From contig VKHL01000085.1 in NCBI GenBank assembly GCA_015146655.1, forward strand, positions 59,338 to 123,337: DNA of 64,000 nt, written 5' to 3'. Position numbers and translations under genes: made by a program. The notes beneath the pieces were generated by a model that was not told the origin of the DNA, did no database searches, and worked only from the letters and a program-made list of their open reading frames with translations. Origin of the DNA: Ochromonas danica (taxonomy: Eukaryota; Sar; Chrysophyceae; Chromulinales; Chromulinaceae). Shown piece after piece: positions 1 to 11,842 of the stretch (positions are counted from its first letter, which is position 1; each line of letters opens with the position of its first letter).

Positions 1-134
1 TCTCGACACAACTTGCTTTGAACAGACAGCAACGAAAACCCTAGCAATAACCTCTGTTATGCTTCCTGTAATAGTCTAATAGATGATGCTTCATAACATA
101 GGAATAAATCAGAATACAAACGAGCATTAGTGCA

Positions 135-1407
135 CTAGCGAATACCGTTGTCGAATTCATTCAACAACTCCTCCAGAATCTGGGCCATAGCGAACTTCTC
201 TCGGCGCAGTTCCTCGCTCTGCGCGGCGAATCGAATCTGTTGACGAAGAAGCCATCGTTTGGCGTCCGTCTTTTGTTTCTCCAACGCTGTCAAGGCTTCT
301 TCATATTCTTTCTCGATTCTCGCCAACTGAACACACAGTCAGTAATGTCAAGCACTCAGAAAGCATGCATTGTGGTTGTAATTTTGTAAGAAAATTTTGT
401 AATTGTCGAACAGTACCTCTCCCAGTGCAGATCCATTCAGTCGACTTTGAGATCGCGGCCTTTGGGGTGAGATTACAGGGGCCGTATGAATCAACGTCTG
501 TTGTTTCTCTGGATGATGCCATCGTCGATCCCTATGTTCAATAGATAAGACAATAGCAATAGATCAGAGTACCCGCTATGTTCCCTACCCGCTATGTTCA
601 AGTGACGAAGTCAAAGAACCACCCTGTGATCTTCGCACGTCGCTCTCTTTGCCACAAATCCTCTCTTTCTTCTCTTGGAACTCATTTGCGAGTATCACCT
701 CTTGTGAGCCCCATTCGTGATCAATCTTCTGCGACTGAGTCTTAAATGCCTCCTATTCAGAACAAGATAGTCTAGATATTGACAATGCTCTCTTATTGAA
801 AGCGATAGATTTCTTACTTGCAAATGAATCAACTCGTAGTGCTGCCAGTTTTTATAATAGTCAACCAGTAAGCGCTGAGCTTCTCGGTCCAAATCAATCG
901 CTCCAACAGCCACAGCTCCGCCTGCTGCAGCCAAAGGGGCGGAGCGGACAGCGCCAGCAGAGGAGGAGGAGGTAGCGGTGACGGCCTCGTTGATCTGGGT
1001 CTGTATGGCTCTCCTTTCCTGATACTGTCGGTTGCGCACAGATTGCCATTTCTTCATATTATGAGAGGTGACTTTATTGAAGAAAGCTCTTGTTTCTTGT
1101 TTGAGCAGGTCATCCACTTTCTGCACAACAGCAGCTGTCGCAGAGGTGTTGTTGGCTGAGTCACGCAGCATGGTCTCTTCCTTACGCATCATCTGGAGAC
1201 ACAAACGCAACGCATAGTGTTAGACAGACCATCCCCAGCACAACTCTATCATGGCCTGTGAGTGTCATGAGGTGTGGTGCTCACCTCAATCAGTGTATTA
1301 GAGAACCGTGAGTCACGTGGAGTAGTCTCAAGCTGTAACTCCAACTCTACGATCTGTCTAAGTTGATCGCTCTTTAATTCTTTCACTCTTTTTATTACTT
1401 CTTCCAT
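135..1407 (-). CDS. Hypothetical coiled-coil protein, 5 exons, 303 aa
   Basis: I do not recognise the family. The chain is exons 1407-1285, 1192-818, 752-623, 508-417 and 326-135, each bounded by GT-AG and in phase. The first ATG (1407) opens with MEEVIKRVKELKSDQLRQ, which reads as amphipathic helix. The whole product is rich in E, K, Q and R with long helical stretches (residues 1-105, 140-200 and 240-303) interrupted by an Ala/Ser/Gly/Val-rich linker near residues 110-135. No signal peptide or membrane segment is visible. It is divergent from the myotubularin gene, with 218 bp between the start codons, so the two probably share a promoter region. A structural, cytoskeletal or ciliary role would fit the coiled coil but is only inference. 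Confidence 0.72.
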
Positions 1408-1509
1408 GCTTCTCTTTGTTGTCTTTGTTAACGTTATACAAGTAGTCAAACTGGATAAAACCATTTCGTATTACGGTATTAAGGAATTACTTAACTTATT
1501 TTACCGCAC

Positions 1510-1524
1510 GCATCGCAATAATAT
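1510..1524 (+). promoter_or_regulatory. Recurrent promoter element, copy 1 (GCATCGCAATAATAT)
   Basis: The element lies in the 218-bp divergent region between the coiled-coil gene and the myotubularin gene, about 100 bp upstream of the myotubularin ATG and in its orientation. It differs at one base from the copies at 18337 and 31767. Function is inferred from recurrence and position only. Confidence 0.45.
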
Positions 1525-1625
1525 CTGGACGGGAAGATCTCAATCTCTGCCATCATCGCCACCATCGACTAAATCCGCCCCATCTTACTCATATCTATAT
1601 TATACACATAGTCGAATTTTACACT

Positions 1626-4600
1626 ATGGCGATGGCTGAAGAATTTAAGCGCAAGGCAAATAATCTCTTCACAGCCAGTCTTCATGCCGGAGTGAACCTC
1701 ATCCAACAAGTGGCGAGTTTCCGTGGGGCAGATTCCTCCGATGATGAGCGCATTGATGTGCAAGATATAGACGACTTTATGTCGAATGGTAGCCGAGGTG
1801 TGCTGACCTTTCCCGTCACGAGCCAGCGCACAGGCCGCAAGAAGATGCTCCACCTGCACCTCTACAAGGCCAAGATCATGCAATACCATGATGGGAAGAA
1901 GCGAGTTTATCCCTGCGGAGATATTATTACTATCGAGAAAGAAAGCTCCATGCAGATTTTGATGGAGATGAGGCAGCCCATAGACCTCAAAATCCGCCAG
2001 AAAAGATTGCTCTTCGACTCTGAAGCTGCAGCTGATAAATTCCTGCAGTACATTGAATTTCTCAATGAGTTCGGAAAGACGATTAAGCAGGCTTTCAATG
2101 CGATTGACTATACTCGCTCGGGAGCTATTCGAGCGGAAGATTTGGCTTCTGCGCTGAGGAGAGTTGATCTCCATGTTGACTCGACCACTTTGGACCAAAT
2201 GTGAGTTTTCTATGGAATAGATACAGTCTTATACCTTCGCTCATTTGGCTAACCTAATGGGTGATGAAACAGGATGACCTTTGGCTGCAGTGGACACAAC
2301 GTACTGGACTACCACGCCTTCCTTCATGTCTTCCTGGCCAGCTTTGTCTCCTCATTGCATGATTGCTTGCAAGAATGGTTGAACTTGACTATTGAGTCTA
2401 GTGGCGAGTTTTCTTCGAGTGGCCAATCTGGGTCTGTGAAAGCTGTGAACAGTAGCAAGTTCGCGATGAATACACTGAATGGTGAGATTGTGGCCTTGTC
2501 TCCGAGGGATCGTGTGCATTGGTGTGTCTTTGTGGGAAAAATAACAAAAGAGCCATTCTTTATTCCTGGTCATCTCATCGTTACCAACTATCGAATCGTA
2601 TTAACCTCTTCGAGACGAGCTGCGGCGCAACAACTGAAGCCTTCTCGATACGATCTGCCCGCTTTCTTCCGTCAAATCTGTTTGCCCCTCAGTGCTGTTG
2701 TCAAATATACTGTTGCTGCGCCACGTCATTCTATCTATATCACCTGCAAGGACTATCGAGTATTGCGCGTGACCCTCTCGGCCTCGGAAGCCACTCAGCA
2801 AAGAGTGGAAGCGTTCCTCAGCATCTTGCAGAATCTTACCTTCTTCTCCTCCTCACTTTCTTCTTCTTGTCTTGAAGATCATCTTTTCGCGTTTCGTTAT
2901 GCACCACCCGACCTTCTTGTTAATTATAATACCTTCAGCAATGGTGAAGGAGGTGATAGTGCCGATCATGACCATACAAGGGATTGGAGCTTTGGGTGGT
3001 TGTTTAGCGATGTGCGCAGAGACTATGATCGCTTGGGTTTGTCGAATGATCCTCAGCATTGGCAGGTCTTCAACAATAAGGATTACTCTCTCATCGATAC
3101 CTATCCTCGCTATCTCATTCTCCCTCAAGGGATGACGTTTGACGAGATCAAAGCAGCAGCAGAATATCGTTCACGCTCGCGTCTTCCCGTCATAGTCTAT
3201 AAGCATTCTTTCAGTGTTAGCGGCTCTGAAGATGGTGGTGGAGCGTTGTTGTTGCGATCCGCTCAGCCTTTGGCGGGTATTACCCAAAAAATGTGTGAGG
3301 AGGAGCAGCGTTTGCTTGAGTATTACCGTATGAGAGGACAACTTCATCGACCAGGTTCATTGCGTCATGACCATTCGCGTTTGATCATTCTTGACTGCCG
3401 TGGCATCCTTGCCGCTACGCTTAATAAAGCTGCGGGGAAAGGAACTGAAAGCATCGGCAATTACACCAACACAGAGCTCGTGTTTGGCAATATCGATAAT
3501 ATCCATGTCATGCGAGCAGCTGCGCTTACATTGGCGGACAGTTTGGCTAGTTTTTCAAGTCAGGCAACGGGCATAGAAACTCGTGATCTCATCGATCAGA
3601 ATATGTCTGGATACTTTGGTAAGATGGAAGATAGTGGATGGCTACGTTTCCTTCGTATGATCTTAGTTTCCTCGGTATTTGTGGCTGAAAAGTTGCACTT
3701 TGATCAACACTCTGTCTTGGTCCATTGCTCTGATGGGTGGGATCGCACCGCCCAGATCACCTCCATCGCTCAGATCTTGCTTGATCCGTTCTATCGCACC
3801 TTAACGGGTTTGGCTACGTTAATTGAAAAAGAGTGGTGTGCATTTGGGCATAAATTTCAAGATCGTTGCGGTCATGGCCAAGACAGCAATTCTCTTCCTG
3901 ATGAAAGATCACCCGTCTTCTTGCAGTTCTTGGATTGTGTCTATCAACTCCTAGAGCAGTTCCCCACTGCATTTCAGTTCAATGAGGAATTGTTGATTTT
4001 CTTAGCCGATCATCATATTTCTTGTCTCTTTGGTACATTTCTTGGTAATAGTGAAAGGGAGCGAATTGTTGTGTTGGATGCTCCAAGACATACCATAAGC
4101 ATTTGGGATTACATAATGGATGGGAAGAGGTTGTTTAGCTTCCTGAACTCTCAATATGATCATTATCCACAGCCTCTATGGCCGCAAACTAGCTTGTTCA
4201 ACTTGAAACTTTGGAAGAGATATTGGTTGAGATGGGATTCAGCTGCACATCCCAACACTTTGCAACAGAAGAAACCCTGGCATGATGATTGGTATGAATA
4301 ACTTGTTTATTGATGCTTCTTCTTACTTAATCGCTGATGATGCTCTCACTCTTCGCTTTTAGGGGCAATGGCTATGAGACGATGATTACGACTACATCTG
4401 CAGCCGCCAGTAACGTGTCCAAAGGTGACATGTCTTCATCAACTCCACCTCCTCCATCACCACTCCAGCCCCTTCCTTCAACGCCAATACAACAACCAAA
4501 ACTCCCTTTGGAAAGCAAGCATCGGAGTGATAGTACCAATAGCACAGAATCGTTTATTATGATTGCGGCGCCAGGAGCAGCTTCCGATTCTCCTTACCAG

Positions 4601-5020
4601 AGAGGTCGCAGTTGCAGTCCACTGCCTCCAAATAAACCCGGTCGACGCAAGATAGTACCATCCTCATCCAGTGCTGCTAGTTTGGAGAACGGCGGTTTGA
4701 AAGGAGAAAGCACTGAAGAGGCCGCAACGCTACCTTCTCCGTCTCCTCTGCCTCCCTCACTGGCAACGGCAGACTCTACAATTAATCCAATCCAATTGGT
4801 TCGAAAGAATAGTAGCGCCTTCAAGCAACCATTTGGAAAACGGGATCTTACCTCTGCCTCTACTGCTACTGCGGGTTGCTCCCAGATCAGTCAAGCTGCG
4901 CAGCAGGAGCTGAGCGCAGTTCTCTTGAAACGTTTGCATCAGAACAATGAAAATGATCTCACTACCAAATCGTCTCCTGCTGAGGAAACTAATAATATTT
5001 CCTCTTCGGTGCGCACCTAA
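1626..5020 (+). CDS. Myotubularin-family phosphoinositide 3-phosphatase with N-terminal PH-like and EF-hand-like regions
   Basis: Exons 1626-2200, 2273-4291 and 4363-5020 give 1083 aa. The active-site loop HCSDGWDRT is intact around residue 677 (the CX5R signature with the WDR typical of active myotubularins), so it should remove the 3-phosphate of PI3P or PI(3,5)P2 on endosomal membranes. Before it lie a PH-like region (about 55-145), an EF-hand-like helical pair (about 150-220) and a GRAM segment containing FIPGHLIVTNYRIVLTS (about 275-345). The last 220 residues are Ser/Pro/Thr-rich and probably disordered. The first ATG was chosen; a second Met follows two codons later. The EF-hand loops look poor in acidic ligands, so calcium binding is doubtful. 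The catalytic assignment is secure and the N-terminal domains are less so. Confidence 0.93.
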
Positions 5021-5582
5021 ACTATTTAGCTCGATTAAACTCCCAGATACATATGATGAGTCTGTGAGCAATTTCTTGTACTTCCTTCGTGTTTCCAGAA
5101 GATGGTCTGCTTTCTCCTTCTGATCTTTCCTTGTTCTTCCTCAAATGACACCCTTGCTCTTCATCATGGCCTTCTACTATTGACACTGGAATGCGAATTG
5201 ATGCAATGGTGTGACAGAGGATGATGGGAAGGAGATTGCCATTTCATTCACTTGCCAATGTCTTTCTTGTTGTCTTTGTGTTCATGTGCGTGTTGGAATT
5301 AGCAAATTAATAGAATATCAAAAGCGACAGATAGCGTACGAATAAATTCACAAAGAGACTTGAGAAACCCCACTCCTTCTCTGCTTACTCTTTCCAACTA
5401 TTGAGGAGGAAAGTGTAATTCAAGTGAAGTGGGCCGACAAGAATCGTTCGAATTGAAGTTCGCTATCAATATGTCTCTTTTCAAGGTCATATCAATAGAT
5501 AAATGTCATAAATACTAACAACTTAGTCGAGCTATTCCTTCAGCAGAGTTAACTGTTTCACCACTATACTATTTGTACTCCT
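5021..5582. other. Convergent 3' intergenic region, no gene seen
   Basis: About 560 bp separate the stop codons of the myotubularin and ankyrin genes. It is the longest gap between convergent neighbours in the window. I see only AT-rich, UTR-like sequence with no coding frame longer than a few dozen codons and no recognisable RNA gene. Confidence 0.6.
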
Positions 5583-7204
5583 CTATCTCCTATATTGCCC
5601 ATGCACACTCGTCCTCCTCGCGACGCAACTCTTCCGTCGACCACCACTCCTTGACAGAGCACCCTCTGCTGTTCGTTCCACTTCCACCGCATTGCATCCT
5701 TTGCCAGATATGTTATTTTCAGTGGATAGAGTGTGGACATACTGTGCCTGAAGAGCATTGGCCTTCTTGTCCAGAGTTTTCTCCGCCTGTTGTCGCATCT
5801 TAGCAGCTTCCTTCTCCCCCATGAGAGAACATGTTGGGTTCTCCTTGAGAATGAATTGTACAAGCTCTAACTGGTCTTCCTTGTCAACCCGTTGAGAATA
5901 ATAATGAAGGGGAAGCAACCCTTCTTCATCAGCAAGAAATAGAGCCTGAGAGACAGAAATAGTTGTTAACAATTGCTCGAGATGCAGAAATACAAGGTGG
6001 AAGCGAAACATACCTGAGGGAAAAACGAGTGAATCAACTCAAACACATGAATATCGGCGCACTTGGCAGCTTTGTGGAGAGGTAAAGCGCCATAATCATC
6101 ACAGCGCAGCACGGCCTGTGGATAAACAGCCAACAGGCGCTGGGTCATCGCGAATTGAACCTCTGCCCCTCGCACGTTCTGCACGGCATCGTGAAGAGGT
6201 AATGCACCATTACCTTCCACTTTGCGCGCTGTTTGAGGAGCCGCATCCAACAATACAAGCAACGGCGCTGGATGGCCACAGAATGCGGCATAATGAGTGG
6301 CACAGCATCCAAAGCGATCTTCTCGCTCGGCACTTCCAGGAGATAGAGATAGCAAGTAGCTGACAATCTCGCCGCTTTGATTATGGGCACAAGCATGCAT
6401 CAAGGGAATGCAGCCGTCTTCATCCTTGTGGGTGAGAGCTGCGGGCTGGAAGGAGGCCAGCCGCCGCACCACCTGGAGGGACGGTCTAGCTTTCGCCACA
6501 GCAATGCTCAGAGGAGAAACCTCTTCAGCGAACGCCGCCTCTCCAAATGCATCGAGTAATATATCTAGATGCTTCAAATAGCGTTCTTGCTCTTCTTCCT
6601 CCTCTGATTCGAAGTCCAGTGCCAAGAAGAGATGCAGTGGCAACCAAACGCTGTCTGTCTGAGCAGAGGCACTGCGAAACGGATACATGCCCAACAGCCA
6701 TTGAAGCGGATAGTTCTCAGGACCCTTTTCGTTAGTGTCGGCAGAAAGGCTCTGCCGTTGAGCGAAGAAGCGCAATGCATAGTGCAGGGCCACGTTGCTC
6801 GCCTCTGAGTGTGAAGGGGTTACGAGAGATCCCAACGTAGAATCAGCATCAAAATGACAGAGACTAGCTAAAAGGTTGACAACTTGCGCGCGTAGGACAG
6901 CTCGCGAGAAGGGTCTTTGGGATGACGCACCGCCCACAGAGGAGGAGAGGAAGCGCAGGATCTTGCAAGCCAGCCCTCCCTCTCCTTCCTCTTCGCTGCC
7001 CTCAGACAACATCTCCTCTTCCTCCTCTTTCTTCTTAGAGGAACGAAGGCGGTCCATTCTCTCCTTCAAAGCTTCGTTCTCAGCTTTTATCTCCTCGTAG
7101 CTATCCTCTGTTCGCTGGAGAAGAGAGCTCATCGAAGCGATGATCTCCTTCTTTCGCACCACCTCGTCTTCTAACTCTTTGATTCGTTTTTCAAAAGCAC
7201 TCAT
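5583..7204 (-). CDS. Ankyrin-repeat protein with N-terminal coiled coil, 517 aa
   Basis: Exons 7204-6014 and 5945-5583 join in phase 0 across a 68-nt intron. Residues 1-60 form a heptad-like coiled coil (MSAFEKRIKELEDEVVRKKE...), followed by an acidic linker. From about residue 140 come degenerate and then clear ankyrin units, recognisable by repeated phrases such as GCIPLMHACAHNQ, GCCATHYAAFCGHPAP, GALPLHDAVQN and YGALPLHKAAKCAD, ending with GLLPLHYYSQ in exon 2. The C-terminal 70 residues are basic and Gln/Lys-rich. Ankyrin repeats mediate protein-protein contacts, and the partner is unknown. The PLH-rich repeat style is common in large stramenopile ankyrin families. It is divergent from the glycerol-3-phosphate dehydrogenase gene. 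Confidence 0.85.
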
Positions 7205-7516
7205 TAGCGATGACTGTCAGTCAACAGATGAGCGGAGACCATGTAGTGAACACAGGAGGATAGGCCAAGAAGATTGGTGCGGATACGATGGGGCAACGAA
7301 ACGAGCGCGCAGGAAATTTTGAAAAACCCGTTTTTAACCAACAGCTAGTTGCTGTATGAGCAGGAATCTAAATCTCCAAACTCTGGTCTTTTGCTGGTTG
7401 AGTTTTGGGAAACAGCACACACACGGACGGCAGGCACTGTGGCACAGCGAAAGGAAGTGCGGCAAGAGCAACAAAGGTTCTTCTGAAAAGGAGTACTTTG
7501 GATGTAATTTCTTGGG
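7205..7516. promoter_or_regulatory. Divergent promoter region (ankyrin / glycerol-3-phosphate dehydrogenase)
   Basis: These 312 bp lie between two divergent start codons. The half nearer the dehydrogenase is pyrimidine/purine mixed with several CA and AG runs. I do not find the CAATAATA-type element here. Confidence 0.4.
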
Positions 7517-10080
7517 ATGTTGAAAGTCATTCCCAAAAGCACACTTTCTGGTCGTAGAAGAGTCCGATCTGGAGGTCTTCTTCGCTCTCTGTCGTCGACG
7601 GTTGGCATTCACTCCGGGAAAGCTGATGCTAGCTCTAACCTCAGCGAGACCTTCCACATTCCTTCTCGGGAAGAAATGTTAAAGCAGGTCCGGCAAGCTG
7701 GTGAGGTTGATTTGGTCATTGTTGGAGGTGGTGCGACTGGCGCAGGCGCTGCTTTGGACGCCGCTCAACGAGGCCTGCGTGTTGTCTGTCTGGAGAGAGA
7801 AGACTTCGCCTCAGCTACTTCTTCTCGCTCAACAAAGCTTCTGTGGGGTGGTAGCAGATACCTCGTACAAGCCCTGGTCGCTCTCTTCAACTTCGACCTT
7901 CGCCTCATCCGCTCTCCGTCCGCAACCATCAAGAAGTTCCTACAGGACTTCCGCATGGTCCTCAACTGTCATCGAGAGAGAACCTTTATGATGAAGAAGC
8001 AGCCACACCTGACGAACTGGATTCCTATCGCTGTGCCTCTTGATCGATGGTTGCTCTGGCCTCCTCCCTTCGGCTACCCGCCAGCTGCTCTGGGGCCGTT
8101 GGGCATTTTCACCATCTTTTTCAAATTTGTGAGTTTCCAACTATATCTATCTCCCCTCTATTCTGTCTAGTGATCACAGAAGATTGCGTTTGTCCGTAGT
8201 ATGATGCGTTGAGTGGGTTTCAATGCCCTCCGTCACATGTTATGAGTCGCCGTCGAGCAGAGAGAAAGTTCCCACAACTTGCCAACAACAAAATCAAATA
8301 TTGCTCAGTCTTCTACGAGGTGCTTTCTTCTTCGCTGTCTTGTGTATCATGTTACTTCCTTTGACCAACACTTTGTGATCACAGGGCATGCATGATGATG
8401 CGAGAACAAACTTGTCCATTGCGCAAACTGCTGCGCTCAACGGAGCATCTATGCTGAATTATTGTCAAGTTAATACTTTCGTGCATGGAGAGGATGGCCA
8501 AAAGGTGATTGGAGTGAAAATGCGAGACCTCTTGACCCAAGAGGAGGTTACAGTCCGAGCCAAGAGGATATTGCTTTGCTGTGGGCCTTTCACGGATGAG
8601 TTACGCAAGGAAGAGGATCCTCAATGCACCTCCGCGGTGACTGGCGCAGCAGGAGTACATATTGTCCTTCCTCCTTACTTCGCCCCGCCTGGCATTGGAT
8701 TGGTGGACATGAGCACCTCAGATGGTCGTTTCCTTTTCTTTTTGCCTTGGCAGTCACATGTCCTCGTTGGCACAACAGATCATAGGTGTGAGCCGTCCAT
8801 GAGACCCTTGCCTGCAGAAGAAGAGATCGCTTGGTTGCTTCACGAAGCTTCCAAGTATCTCTCACCGGAACTGAGGCTCCGTAGACAAGATGTCCTAAGC
8901 GCCTGGTCTGGTATTCGACCTCTCGCTATTGATCCGCACGCTCCGCCCAGTGAAACTTCATCAGCTAGTCGCGACCATGTCATTTCGCATGACCCACGCA
9001 GTGAGCTGTTGTTTGTCTCCGGAGGGAAGTGGACAACTTTCCGAGAAATGTGAGTCAATCTCCCTGTGTTGTGCACTATTTCTACATCCCACTTTGATAT
9101 CAAACAATATTGTTGCGGCTACTCTTAGGGCTGAAGATGCCATTGATAAGGTGATTGCTGTGACTCCAGAACTTCAAAAACGCTCTCTGAGGCCTTGCAA
9201 CACACTACAAACTCATTTCGTGGGATACGAAGGTTAGATATGGCACTCTTGACGGTTAATCTGCTTTCTTCTGCTGATGAAAAGATGGTTTGGTTTAGGA
9301 TATTCCGAGAATTTGGTTGTTCGCCTGATCCAGAAGTACGACATCTCATCTGATGTGGCTCAGAGGCTGGCCACAGCATATGGAGGAAGAGCGCATGATG
9401 TCTTGCAGATAGCCAAGGAGCAATACGAGCAATCGCGTAATGATCCTCTCTATCATGAGCCTGCTGAAGATCATTGGGAGCGGCGTTTAGTCCGTGGATA
9501 TCCTGTGCTTGAAGCTGAAGTAACATTTGCTGCGAGGCATGATTGGGCTTGTCATCCCGAGGACTTCTTGGCAAGGCGCTGCAGGCTGCTGTTCATCAAC
9601 AAAGCCGCCGCCTTGCGTGGTCTTCCTCGTGTGGTGCAGCTCATGGCTCGAGAGCTCTCATGGAGTGAAGATAAGCAGCAAAAGGAGCTCGAGAACTGTT
9701 TGGAGTACATGAGACACTTCGGCGGAGCGAAGCCTCTACCTGTGGCTGCGAATGAGGAAAGGCCTGGAAGGTTGGCTACATCAGATGACTTAAAGGAGGC
9801 CTTCTGGCGCGTGCAGCCCTCCCTTAAAGCTATCAACAAGGCTCAGCTGCAGCTTGTGGCCGAATTGTTGGAGTATCCGTTGACAGAGGATGAGTTGCAA
9901 GACTGCCTAACCACAGCCTTCGAGAAGAGAGTGGAAGGCGACGAGCCTGGCAAGGTGTCTCTTGCAGCGCTGCAGAGTTGGTGGAATAGTGAAAGGTTCA
10001 ACCCTGGTCTGGTGAAGTTGCGTCAACGAAAGATGGCCACAGCTCAGCAAGTGGAAGGATCGGGCACTCTCTTTGGCTAG
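7517..10080 (+). CDS. GPD2: FAD-dependent glycerol-3-phosphate dehydrogenase, mitochondrial (GlpD/GUT2 type)
   Basis: Exons 7517-8128, 8200-8319, 8385-9049, 9129-9232 and 9299-10080 give 760 aa. The Rossmann FAD motif GGGATGAGAALD (about 70-81) is followed by the family hallmark SSRSTKLLWGGSRYL. Residues 1-35 are rich in Arg, Ser and Leu with no acidic residues, which suits a mitochondrial presequence. The enzyme oxidises sn-glycerol 3-phosphate to dihydroxyacetone phosphate and passes electrons to ubiquinone at the inner membrane. Its C-terminal extension of about 100 residues after the DAO core is predicted helical (DDLKEAFWRVQPSL..., LTEDELQDCL...) and resembles the position of the EF-hand region of animal GPD2, although the loops lack a clear calcium ligand set. 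The gene ends 90 bp from the convergent TPR gene. Confidence 0.94.
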
Positions 10081-10170
10081 ACTAGAGAGGGAAATCAAAC
10101 AGTCCATTCTGTTCTAAATTAGACCCCAGCTTTGTTCTGGGCCTATATCATTTCATTGAGAATATAAACG

Positions 10171-11711
10171 TTACATTGCGTCCACAGTCTTCTTTAGTAG
10201 ATCTAACTCACAAGCTAGTGATTGTTGTGGCGATAACGATGTTTGCGCATTACCGCAGACCCGAAGGATGCGCAAGAGGGTTGGCTTTAGATAGTCATAC
10301 TCCATGGAGCAGAGGAAGAGGGCTGAAGGGGCCTCCTTGCACTCCCAAAACTCCTTCAGAAGCTGCGCATGACACCGAGCAAAGAGTAAAACCCGTCAAA
10401 GATGCATTGCAAACATGAATTAACAAGGCAACTTACCTTAATAGCAACCTCGTGTCTTGTTTGGTTGTTAGTATCAGGCAGAGGAGGAGTGTAAAGGAGA
10501 TGGTGAACAGCTGTGCAGAACAGCAGGAGGGTGAGAGAGAGGCTGGGCTTTCCTTCGACCACGTCTCTTAGACGGCCTGAATGAGACCAAAGGAGGTGGA
10601 GCGCCTCTTGGCAGCCAGATAGCAGGCATGTGTCTGAGGATGAGAAAGTCACACCCTCAGAATCGCTGCCACTGCGTCGAGAGGTTGAAAATTGCTTGGC
10701 AAGGCGCAGCAATTCGCGGGAGACTTTCTTGTGTGTGGCGTTGATTGACTTTGTGCGAGAGGGCTGAGAAGAAGAGGCGGTGTTAGCAGAGGAAAGAAGA
10801 GAGATAGCCGAGAGGTCCAAGCGGCTACTTGGTGGCCATTCTCCTCCTGGAGCTCCTTCACTTTCTTCTCCATCACCCTCCTCCTCCTTCTCCTGCGACC
10901 CTCTCGAAACAGATTTGGGTAGTGGTAGTGTTTTATCTTCGCGTCTGGTGAACGGAGGAGAAGGAAAGAGCATCATAGAGACTGTTTCGTCGCTCTTGTT
11001 CTCTTCTCTGGTGGCAATAGCATTGAATACTCGCTGGAAGAGGAATGAAGCGCCGCACAACTCCTCGCTCCACTTGCTAGCTTGCTGACTCTCCAGCGCC
11101 AGACAATGATAATAGAGCCTTCTCAACAGCGCCTGCTGCTCATAAGGCAGAGAAGAGGATGTGGTGGTGGAGGAGGAGGAGGAGGAGGAGGATAGTCCGC
11201 AGCGAAGCAGGTCGAGGGGTGCCAGGCAGTGCTTGGCCTCCTGCACGCGTCCCTCTCTCAACAGGCAGTGCACCAAGCGGTAGAGCGCCTTGACCGCCTG
11301 TGCATTGATCTTGAGCGCAGCACGGCACTCCACCTCCACCTCCTGCAATAGCTCTGTCTCTCTCTCCCGAGGCACGCCATCGCCGTCGCCGCTTCTGTCA
11401 CTGCGGCGCAACTGCTTCCAGAGGGAGTTGGCGAGGTTGACTCTCAGAGTGACCACCAACTCCTCCACCTCAGGAGCAGGAGAAGAGTCAGGGAGAGGCA
11501 AGAGGAGGCCTAGTGCACGGCGATAGCATTCGGCAGCCTCGCCGTGCAATGCTCTTCGAAAGAGAGCGTTGCCTTCTATCCGCAACGCCTCCGCCTCGGC
11601 CAGAAGAGACGGAGAAGCAGATGAAGGGCTCTCTTCCGTCTCGCCCGCACCACGCTCTACTCTTCCTTCCTCATCCATTAGATCTATTCCTTCTCCCCCT
11701 ACTGTTACCAT
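10171..11711 (-). CDS. TPR-domain protein, 488 aa
   Basis: Exons 11711-10437 and 10362-10171 join in phase 0. Exon 2 adds LLKEFWECKEAPSALF..., ending KKTVDAM. Residues 38-190 fit tandem tetratricopeptide helices: AEALRIEGNALFRRALHGEA is a classic TPR opener, and LKINAQAVKALYRLVHCLLR is another. A Ser-run and an acidic/Ser-rich linker follow, then a Leu-rich helical C-terminal half. TPRs usually bind chaperones or assemble complexes. The N-terminal TPR group recalls co-chaperone types but no diagnostic residue pair is secure. The ATG at 11711 is the first in frame, and another Met at residue 12 is possible. The product was not recognised beyond the domain. Confidence 0.82.
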
Positions 11712-11760
11712 AAGAGCAACGCGGCTTTGGGAAGTTCTGTTTTGCGATGAGATGGGTGAG

Positions 11761-11777
11761 CTATTATTGTGTTGCGT
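11761..11777 (-). promoter_or_regulatory. Recurrent promoter element, copy 2 (ACGCAACACAATAATAG)
   Basis: This copy lies 50 bp upstream of the TPR-gene ATG on that gene's strand, in the 131-bp region shared with the NOL8-like gene. It matches the core CACAATAATA and the preceding CGCA of the other copies. The functional assignment is inference. Confidence 0.42.
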
Positions 11778-11842
11778 GGAGATGAAACGTCTTCTTAGTG
11801 TAATTCCTCTCTCATATTAAGTAATTTCTTAATAGGCAATGA

